From NCBI GenBank assembly GCA_013377005.1, contig JACABE010000031.1, forward strand, positions 1-48,259: a stretch of DNA of 48,259 bases, given 5' to 3'. Numbering within the stretch: position 1 is the first letter of the stretch; every line of letters starts with the position of its first letter. This stretch comes from Bacteroidota bacterium (GTDB lineage Bacteria > Bacteroidota > Bacteroidia > Bacteroidales > JACABE01). The notes under the pieces are model-generated. The model made no database searches. It was not told the origin of the DNA and was given only the letters and a program-made list of their open reading frames with translations. A program made the translations under genes and the position numbers. Positions 42,508 through 48,259 of this stretch are shown in pieces.

Positions 42508-43245
42508 ATGAAATTATTAAAGTTCATATTTTTTATCTTTTTGGCATGTTTGTTTACTCAAGGAAAAGCCCAGACTCTTCAAATTGACAATGTACAAGCT
42601 AGTTTAGGAGATACTGCAAGTGCTTCTGTAAATTTTTCTAACATTGACAGTGTAGGTTCTATTACTTTATTTATTGGTTATGATACAACAAAACTAAAAT
42701 TTGTTAATTATACCAATCTTAATCCAGTTATTAATGGAGCTGTGATTAATGATATGCATAATTTATCTAATAATGCTCTTCTTGGGAAAATTGCAGTTTC
42801 ATGGGCAGAAATAAATAGTGTAAATTTTCATTCGGAAATATTTGTAAACCTTAATTTTAAAGCACTATCAATAGGAAATTGTCCCATTACTTTTTTCAAT
42901 AACTGTGAACTTGCTAATTCTAATGGTCAAGTTATTACTATAAACTATTTAAGTGGAAGTATAACTGTTACTGGTTTATCTGTAAATGATAATGACCTTT
43001 TAGATTTTAAGATTTATCCAAACCCTTCAAACGGAATTATTTTGATAGAAAAAGATTTTTTGAGTGAAAAATCTGAATTACAACTTTATAGTTTACAAGG
43101 CAAAATTATTTATTCTGAATATATTAATAACATTAACAATCATTTAATTAAAGAAATTAATCTTACTACTTTTCCAAAAGGTATTTATTTTGTGAAAATT
43201 AGTAACAATCAGTTTGTAAAAGTAGAAAAGGTAATAATTCAGTAA
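42508..43245 (+). CDS. Secreted cohesin-like protein with T9SS type-A sorting domain
   Basis: A 245-residue secreted protein. A signal peptide (1-21, ending GKAQ) is followed by a domain resembling cohesin/carbohydrate-binding folds (about 24-150; LQIDNVQASLGDTASASVNF, SITLFIGYDTTKLKF, IFVNLNFKAL) and a type-A T9SS C-terminal domain (about 165-245; FKIYPNPSNG to the end, with FPKGIYFVKIS). In cellulosomes cohesin binds dockerin, but no dockerin is visible here, so it may be only a structural relative of that fold. It would be exported through SprA and attached to the surface or released. It is convergent with dusB. Confidence 0.82.
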   Translation: MKLLKFIFFIFLACLFTQGKAQTLQIDNVQASLGDTASASVNFSNIDSVGSITLFIGYDTTKLKFVNYTNLNPVINGAVINDMHNLSNNALLGKIAVSWAEINSVNFHSEIFVNLNFKALSIGNCPITFFNNCELANSNGQVITINYLSGSITVTGLSVNDNDLLDFKIYPNPSNGIILIEKDFLSEKSELQLYSLQGKIIYSEYINNINNHLIKEINLTTFPKGIYFVKISNNQFVKVEKVIIQ

Positions 43246-43281
43246 ACTGTTTTTGCTGAGGTCTAAAAAATAATTTATAAG

Positions 43282-44250
43282 TTAAAGATTGCTAACTTCT
43301 TCAAGTGTTTCAAATATATCTTCTAATGCTGTGGAAGTAACCAGCCTGATACGATAAGGTTTAAAATCGGGAATATTTTTAAAATAACCTGAATAATGTT
43401 TACGCATTTCAGCTAGGCCTGTTTTTTCACCTTTCCATTCTATGGATTTAATAATGTGCTCTTTACATATGTTTACTTTTTCTGCTATATTGGGTAAAGA
43501 AGGTAAATTCCCTGTTTCAAAAAAGTATTTTACATCTCTAAAAATCCATGGATTACCTATACATGCTCTACCAATCATAAGTCCATCTGTACCATATTTA
43601 AGCATTTCTTTGGCTTTTTGTGGGCTATCAATATCACCATTGCCAAAAACCGGTATTTTCATCCGGGGATTATTTTTAACTTTCCCTATTAAAGTCCAGT
43701 CAGCTTCACCATGATATAGTTGTGCCTTGGTTCTTCCATGAATACTGATTGCCTGAATACCTATGTCTTGTAATCTTTCTGCTATTTCTACTATAGGTTT
43801 GCTATGTTCATCCCAACCCAAACGGGTTTTTACAGTAACGGGTAACTTTGTAGATTTTACAATGGCTTCTGTAATCTGAATCATTTTAGGAATATCATTT
43901 AATATTCCAGAACCTGCACCTTTAGATGCAACTTTTTTTACAGGGCAGCCCCAATTGATATCAATAAAGTCAGGATTAGCTTCTTCTGCAACTTCTGTTG
44001 CTCTGCACATCGCATCCATGTTGTGTCCAAAAATCTGAATGCCAACAGGCCTTTCTGTTTCATCAAAATCTAGTTTCTGAATACTTTTCGAAACATCACG
44101 AATCAAACCTTCAGAAGAAATAAACTCTGTAATCATTATATCTGCACCAAATCTTTTACACAAAGCCCTGAAAGGCGGATCTGTAATATCCTCCATAGGA
44201 GCTAATAAAAGCGGAAAATTGGGAATAAGGATGTTTCCTATTTTTAGCAT
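43282..44250 (-). CDS. dusB: tRNA-dihydrouridine synthase
   Basis: FMN enzyme reducing uridine to dihydrouridine in tRNA D-loops. Motifs are LAPMEDITDPPFRALC, ITEFISSEG, DINWGCPVKKVASKGAGSGIL with the catalytic Cys, ISIHGRTKAQLYHG and the FMN-phosphate segment FGNGDI. The 322 residues match DusB. It is last in the series uncharacterised gene-gmk-nadD-dusB and is only seven bases from nadD, so probably co-transcribed. Confidence 0.94.
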   Translation of the reverse strand: MLKIGNILIPNFPLLLAPMEDITDPPFRALCKRFGADIMITEFISSEGLIRDVSKSIQKLDFDETERPVGIQIFGHNMDAMCRATEVAEEANPDFIDINWGCPVKKVASKGAGSGILNDIPKMIQITEAIVKSTKLPVTVKTRLGWDEHSKPIVEIAERLQDIGIQAISIHGRTKAQLYHGEADWTLIGKVKNNPRMKIPVFGNGDIDSPQKAKEMLKYGTDGLMIGRACIGNPWIFRDVKYFFETGNLPSLPNIAEKVNICKEHIIKSIEWKGEKTGLAEMRKHYSGYFKNIPDFKPYRIRLVTSTALEDIFETLEEVSNL

Positions 44251-44257
44251 TCGTGTT

Positions 44258-44839
44258 TTATTTTTTATAAAAGTGCATTTCTTCGATATAGGTAAGCACT
44301 TTTTCAGGGAGTAAATATTTTACCGATTTGCCATTTTGTATTGCACTACGGATATAACTTGAAGATATTTCCATTAAAGGTGATTCAACCCATTTTACAG
44401 AAGGGTGATTGGCAAATGCGCCACCATCAAAACCCGGACGGGGATATACTAATAGTTGATAACGATTGAGTATTTCCTCGTAATTGAACCATTTATGAAA
44501 ACTGCTGAGGTTGTCGGAACCAATGATCAGACAAAATTGTCGTTGAGGATAGATTTCTTCCAGATTTACCAAAGTGTGTATAGTGAAAGAAGGTTGTGGA
44601 AGTTTAAATTCAATATCACAAGCCTTGAAAAGAGGATTGTCGTCTATGGCAATCTTTACCAAGGCTAAGCGATGATGGTCTTCCAGTAAACTTGCCTTTT
44701 CTTTGAGTGGATTTTGAGGAGATATAACGAACCATATTTCATCCATATCAGAATTTGCAAGCATTTGATTTGCAATTATCAAATGTCCGATATGGATAGG
44801 GTTGAAAGAACCAAAATACAAACCTGTTTTTTTATGCAT
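44258..44839 (-). CDS. nadD: Nicotinate-nucleotide adenylyltransferase
   Basis: Adenylates nicotinate mononucleotide to deamido-NAD. The nucleotidyltransferase motif is GLYFGSFNPIHIGHL near the N-terminus (HIGH-type signature), with the ISSSYIRSAI motif near the C-terminus and the SDNLSSFHKW segment in the middle. The 193 residues are normal. It lies six bases after the gmk stop; gmk-nadD is a frequent pair in Bacteroidetes. Confidence 0.95.
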   Translation of the reverse strand: MHKKTGLYFGSFNPIHIGHLIIANQMLANSDMDEIWFVISPQNPLKEKASLLEDHHRLALVKIAIDDNPLFKACDIEFKLPQPSFTIHTLVNLEEIYPQRQFCLIIGSDNLSSFHKWFNYEEILNRYQLLVYPRPGFDGGAFANHPSVKWVESPLMEISSSYIRSAIQNGKSVKYLLPEKVLTYIEEMHFYKK

Positions 44840-44845
44840 GTTGAA

Positions 44846-45415
44846 TTACTTTTGTATAAAATTCTCTACCATCTCAACAGCTTTTTTTACAGAATCTTCC
44901 AACTTGTCATTTATTAAAACGATGTCGAATTTATCAGCAAACCCAAGTTCCCAATGGGCTTTTTCCAATCTTTTCCTAAGACTATCTTCTGTTTCTGTAC
45001 TTCTGTTTAGCAATCTGTCTTTCAATGTTTCGGGTGTAGGCGGCATTACAAAAACCGATAAAGCTCTTTCGGGATAAGCATTTTTAATATTCAGTCCTCC
45101 AACTACATCTACATCAAAAATAACATGATGGGCTTTAGTCCAGATTCTTTCCAATTCCGACTTTAATGTTCCATAGTATTGGTCTTTATATACTTCTTCC
45201 CATTCCAGAAATTCGTTGTTATTAATTTTTGTCCGGAATTCGTCGGCTGATATAAAATAATAATCTTTCCCGTTCATTTCACCTTTGCGCATAGCACGAC
45301 TGGTTGCAGAAATGGAGAATTCGAGTAAAGGATTAATTGCTAATAAATTTTTTACAATCGTTGTTTTACCTGCTCCCGATGGAGCCGAAAAAATAAATAG
45401 TTTTCCTTCAGGCAT
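44846..45415 (-). CDS. gmk: Guanylate kinase
   Basis: Phosphorylates GMP to GDP. P-loop SAPSGAGKTT at about residues 10-19, the GMP-binding region SATSRAMRKGEMNGKDYYFIS and the WEEVYKDQYYGTLK segment identify it. From the ATG at 45415 it has 189 residues; a TTG eight codons upstream lies inside the neighbouring gene. The ATG is one base after that gene's stop, so the two are coupled. Typically yicC is the upstream neighbour; here it is an uncharacterised gene. Confidence 0.95.
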   Translation of the reverse strand: MPEGKLFIFSAPSGAGKTTIVKNLLAINPLLEFSISATSRAMRKGEMNGKDYYFISADEFRTKINNNEFLEWEEVYKDQYYGTLKSELERIWTKAHHVIFDVDVVGGLNIKNAYPERALSVFVMPPTPETLKDRLLNRSTETEDSLRKRLEKAHWELGFADKFDIVLINDKLEDSVKKAVEMVENFIQK

Positions 45416-45416
45416 T

Positions 45417-46220
45417 TTATATGTGTTTTCTTTCAACAAAATCTTTCAATGTAAGATAAGCAACCATGTCATCAGCCCACTTATATTTTTTCTGGAATTC
45501 TTCTAATAAATTTACTGCTTCGGCTAAAGTTTTAAATTCATTTAGTTTTAATATAGTCTCATTGTATTCTTTCATATTTCCTTTAAACAGTTCATTGATA
45601 AAAAGAAATTTTTCATTAATACCAATTGCAGATTTTAAGTCTTTTATGGCATTATGTTGCATTCTAGAACTATAACTTTTGTCTGTTTTGTTTTTCTGAA
45701 TTCTTTCGTTCAATGATTTTGTATCATCTTTATATTTGTCTGCTATTGTTAAAGTACTTCCGAATAAATCAATAGGAGTTTCGGTTTTAGGTTTTTCTAT
45801 CGGAATTTGTTCTTCTCTGATCTCAAGAGCTTTTTCTTCAATAACAGCTTTAGGTTCAGGCGTAAAGATAACTTCTATATGTTCGTCAACTACAAGTGAT
45901 TGAGGTGTCTCTGCGATTATTGTCTTTTCCTCTATCACGGGCTTTTCATGTACAATTATTAAAGGTTTTTCTTCAGTTTCTTTAAATTCTTCAATTACAA
46001 AAGGAACTTCTTCTTTCCTTTCCTTAAGGTTATCTGTTGATAAAATCAAATTAGTTTTTTCCAAATTGCAATATTGTTCATAGAGTTTACGGATATTTGA
46101 CTTAATAATATCCATATCAATTTGCGGAATTTTTCCGATATACGTTTTGATATTATTGTTTTGTTCAACAATTAACTCGGTCTGTCGAGTAATGTTTTCC
46201 ATAATAATAGCTTTATCCAT
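45417..46220 (-). CDS. Conserved hypothetical protein upstream of gmk
   Basis: A 267-residue protein without a recognised enzyme domain. Residues 1-65 are predicted helical; about 66-150 form an acidic, Glu/Pro/Ile-rich disordered linker with repeated VIEE/PIEKP-type strings. The C-terminus (about 150-267) is a helical module containing DLFGSTLTIADKYKD, AIKDLKSAIGINEKFLFINE and LFKGNMKEYNETI, a pattern I associate with a conserved Bacteroidetes protein family of unknown function. There is no signal peptide or transmembrane segment. It is first in the gmk-nadD-dusB series and takes the place where yicC is often found. A later in-frame Met7 (46202) is an alternative start. Confidence 0.8.
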   Translation of the reverse strand: MDKAIIMENITRQTELIVEQNNNIKTYIGKIPQIDMDIIKSNIRKLYEQYCNLEKTNLILSTDNLKERKEEVPFVIEEFKETEEKPLIIVHEKPVIEEKTIIAETPQSLVVDEHIEVIFTPEPKAVIEEKALEIREEQIPIEKPKTETPIDLFGSTLTIADKYKDDTKSLNERIQKNKTDKSYSSRMQHNAIKDLKSAIGINEKFLFINELFKGNMKEYNETILKLNEFKTLAEAVNLLEEFQKKYKWADDMVAYLTLKDFVERKHI

Positions 46221-46629
46221 AAACTTAAAATATTTAAAATACGAATAGTTGAAAATTCAAGAAAATCGTATCGTTGTGAATTAAAAAATACTTCGATAAA
46301 ATTAATTAAAATATTTTTTTAAATGATAAATTTACAAAATTCTTTTAAACAAAATCAGTCATGGTTAAATACATTGTTCCTGATTAAATGTAAATAATAA
46401 AAAATCAATTTTTTAAGAATATTTTTTTAAGAATCAAATTGTCTTATTTTTTGATGTTCGAGTCATGCATGTTGATATTAAAGCATGTAATTTAAAAAAT
46501 GAATGCGAAATCTAATAAGAATAATCGTTAATTTAGCCGAATATAAAAAGAGATATTATCTTAAGACAATAATCTATATATGCGTAAATATATTGTTTTT
46601 TTATTTTATTGGATTTTAAAAAGAAAAAT
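46221..46629. other. Gene-free divergent region with a short tandem repeat
   Basis: About 410 very AT-rich bases between divergent genes. No open frame is supported. TTTTTTAAGAAT occurs twice in tandem (46409-46420 and 46423-46434). The best minus-strand promoter candidate (TAAATTTA, one mismatch, near 46330-46337) and the plus-strand signals for the pseudouridine synthase are weak. Nothing else is recognised. Confidence 0.4.
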
Positions 46630-47505
46630 ATGAGAATTATTGCAAAAAAAACAGCAGCGATAACTGAAATTTTATTAGATGAGTTTGGAAGTGCATCAAA
46701 AACTAAAATTAAAAAATTGATAACTTCTGGAAGCATTAGTTTGGAGGGAAAAACGATAAAAAAGACAGAAACAATTATCACAGAAGGTCAAACGCTTGAA
46801 TATACTAAATACAAAGATAACTCAAATAAAGTTCAGGCTCCGTTTAAAATAGTTTTTGAAGATGAATATCTTGTGGCAGTTATAAAGCCAGCAGGAGTGC
46901 TTACTCATGGAGATACAGGGAAGAAAAGTGTTTCATTATTAAAAGTAATGAGTGATTACGTAAAAGAAGAATCTAGAGGAAAAAAACGTGCTTTTATAAT
47001 TCATAGGCTCGATAGGGAAGTTTCTGGGATTATATTATTAGCAAAATCAGAAGAAATGATGCAGCTAATGAAAGATAGTTGGCAAGATACAAAAAAACTT
47101 TATTATGCCTTGATTGAAGGCCATCCGGAAGTAAATGAAGGAAGTATTAAAAGCTGGCTCAAAGAAAGTACTCAGCAAAAAATGGTGTCAGTAGAAGAAA
47201 GTGATGATGCCAAGTTTGCCGTTACACATTTTCGTATATTGGAAAAATTGGATGCACATACTTTATTAGAAGTAAATTTAGAAACAGGACGTAAAAACCA
47301 GATTCGAGTTCATTTTTCTGAAATGGGTTGTCCAATAGTTGGCGATCGCCGCTATGGGGCTGATGATACTTTTGTTCGTCAGATTCGTTTGCATGCTTTT
47401 AGTCTGTCGTTTACACATCCTGTTACAAAGGAACTTATTAATTTAGAATCGAAAATGCCTCATAATTTTTTGAAATTAAAAGAAGAAGATGAAAAATATA
47501 AGTAG
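46630..47505 (+). CDS. RluA-family pseudouridine synthase with S4 domain
   Basis: Isomerises uridine to pseudouridine in rRNA or tRNA. From the ATG at 46630 it has 291 residues. An N-terminal S4 RNA-binding domain (about 10-70; KIKKLITSGSISLEGKTI) precedes the synthase domain. Its catalytic Asp lies in IIHRLDREVSGIILLAK, followed by LETGRKNQIRVHF and GDRRYGAD, classic RluA motifs. The frame extends seven codons upstream to a TTG, rejected in favour of ATG. The target RNA site cannot be assigned. rpsP follows from its own promoter. Confidence 0.92.
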   Translation: MRIIAKKTAAITEILLDEFGSASKTKIKKLITSGSISLEGKTIKKTETIITEGQTLEYTKYKDNSNKVQAPFKIVFEDEYLVAVIKPAGVLTHGDTGKKSVSLLKVMSDYVKEESRGKKRAFIIHRLDREVSGIILLAKSEEMMQLMKDSWQDTKKLYYALIEGHPEVNEGSIKSWLKESTQQKMVSVEESDDAKFAVTHFRILEKLDAHTLLEVNLETGRKNQIRVHFSEMGCPIVGDRRYGADDTFVRQIRLHAFSLSFTHPVTKELINLESKMPHNFLKLKEEDEKYK

Positions 47506-47547
47506 AGAGATTTTCTAAAAATAAATAATTAAATTTTGGGCAAAAAG

Positions 47548-47578
47548 TTTGCTATTTCACTAAAAAATAGTAATTTTG
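47548..47578 (+). promoter_or_regulatory. Promoter of rpsP
   Basis: TTTG (47548-47551) and TAATTTTG (47571-47578) are 19 bases apart, the best consensus Bacteroidetes promoter in the window. The ATG follows at 47628, so the leader is about 45 bases. Confidence 0.7.
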
Positions 47579-47627
47579 CACCCTTAAATTTAAATAAATA
47601 CTTTAATAATCTAATAAACAAAAGTTT

Positions 47628-48200
47628 ATGCCAGTAAGAATGAGATTACAAAGACATGGTAAAAAAGGAAATCCTTTTTATCATATTGTAATAGCGGATG
47701 GTCGTGCACCTCGAGATGGTAAATTCATTGAGAAAATTGGCACTTATAACCCTATTACCAAACCAGCAGAAATCGTTTTAAACATTGATAAAGCGATTAA
47801 ATGGCTAAATAACGGAGCTCAACCTAGCGATACAGTGAGAGCCGTATTATCTTTTAAAGGTGTTTTATATAAAAACCATCTTTTGAAAGGTATAACAAAA
47901 GGTGCTTTAACCCAGGAACAAGCAGATGTAAAGTTTAATGAGTGGGTTGCAGCAAAAGAAGCTAAACTTTCTGGTTCAAAAACAGCAGAAATTATAGCAT
48001 CAAAAGAAGATTTAAAAAAACGTTTAGAGGCAGAAGCTAAAGTTAATGAAGCTAAAGCTGCTGCAATTGCAGATAAAAAAGCGAAAGCCATAGCTGCTCT
48101 TAAAAAAGCAGAAGAAAAAGTAGAAGAGGTTGAAGCAACAGAAGATACCGTTGAAGAAACTCCTGCTAACGAAGATAATGCAGATAATACTGCAGAGTAA
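47628..48200 (+). CDS. rpsP: 30S ribosomal protein S16 with C-terminal extension
   Basis: Small-subunit ribosomal protein. The conserved S16 core (residues 1-about 80; [48 protein letters not shown]) is followed by about 110 extra residues, a Lys/Ala/Glu-rich helical, probably coiled-coil segment with an acidic Thr/Asp/Glu tail. Extensions of this kind occur in other Bacteroidetes S16 proteins; their role is unknown. The strong promoter and terminator make it a single-gene unit here. Confidence 0.95.
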   Translation: MPVRMRLQRHGKKGNPFYHIVIADGRAPRDGKFIEKIGTYNPITKPAEIVLNIDKAIKWLNNGAQPSDTVRAVLSFKGVLYKNHLLKGITKGALTQEQADVKFNEWVAAKEAKLSGSKTAEIIASKEDLKKRLEAEAKVNEAKAAAIADKKAKAIAALKKAEEKVEEVEATEDTVEETPANEDNADNTAE

Positions 48201-48228
48201 TTTTTTTCATAATAAATTGTTTAGTTTG

Positions 48229-48259
48229 GAGCCGAGGTAATTATCTCGGCTCTTTTTTT
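48229..48259 (+). terminator. Rho-independent terminator of rpsP
   Basis: GAGCCGAGGT (48229-48238) pairs with ATCTCGGCTC (48243-48252) with one G-T pair around AATT, followed by T's to the window end. Confidence 0.9.

Overview
The window reads as a low-GC chromosome segment of a Bacteroidota (Bacteroidetes) bacterium, most likely an uncultured Bacteroidales-like lineage. This rests on several independent signs: a 2414-residue SprA translocon of the type IX secretion system (T9SS), at least three secreted proteins with type-A T9SS C-terminal sorting domains and one with a type-B (gliding-associated) domain, a DUF4290 gene next to murA, a four-gene 2-oxoacid:ferredoxin oxidoreductase operon, and many promoters of the Bacteroidetes form TAnnTTTG with a TTTG/TTG element about 20 bases upstream. 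Ferredoxin-linked 2-oxoacid oxidation and tryptophanase suggest a fermentative anaerobe or microaerophile; superoxide dismutase, a free-methionine-sulfoxide reductase and a manganese exporter suggest it meets oxygen. No rRNA, CRISPR array, prophage or insertion sequence was seen.

Layout. 1-4354 (minus): the Fe-S assembly operon sufB-[small membrane protein]-sufC-sufD, flanked and interrupted by short dispersed repeats. 4400-9500: thiL, ogt, rsmI, a very small lipoprotein that is almost only a type-B sorting domain, and the prs-rplY pair. 9560-15870 (plus): tRNA-Leu, a CtpA-type protease, Fe-type superoxide dismutase, a TonB-dependent receptor and an orphan LytS-type sensor kinase. 15970-24310 (minus): ruvA-sprA-gcvH. 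24450-24735 (minus): tRNA-Lys, tRNA-Pro and tRNA-Thr with a terminator-like hairpin inside the cluster. 24840-29060: an M64 metallopeptidase facing tryptophanase, then msrC and mntP. 29140-32290 (plus): two tandemly duplicated secreted endonuclease I proteins, the second overlapping queD by one base. 32390-38230 (minus): a thioredoxin-like protein, DUF4290-murA, a small lipoprotein and the korDABC operon. 38620-39670 (minus): a P-loop kinase-like gene followed after one base by a dCMP deaminase. 39800-43245 (plus): manA, phoH and a secreted cohesin-like protein. 43280-46220 (minus): an uncharacterised gene, gmk, nadD and dusB. 46630-48200 (plus): a pseudouridine synthase and rpsP.

How the parts fit. 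SprA is the outer-membrane channel through which the two nucleases and the cohesin-like protein would leave the cell; all three carry the sorting domain it recognises. The rest is mostly housekeeping: cofactors (suf, thiL, nadD, gcvH), nucleotides (prs, gmk, dCMP deaminase), translation (rplY, rpsP, rsmI, dusB, tRNAs), cell wall (murA) and repair (ruvA, ogt). Several starts were moved from the longest open frame to an internal ATG because a promoter -7 element overlaps the extra codons, or because the neighbouring stop codon or the signal peptide makes the internal start fit better. The most interesting unusual observation is the split kinase-like/dCMP deaminase pair, whose domain order recalls fused eukaryotic dCMP deaminase and the phage-defence protein AvcD. 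All of this was read by eye from the sequence; no database search was run.
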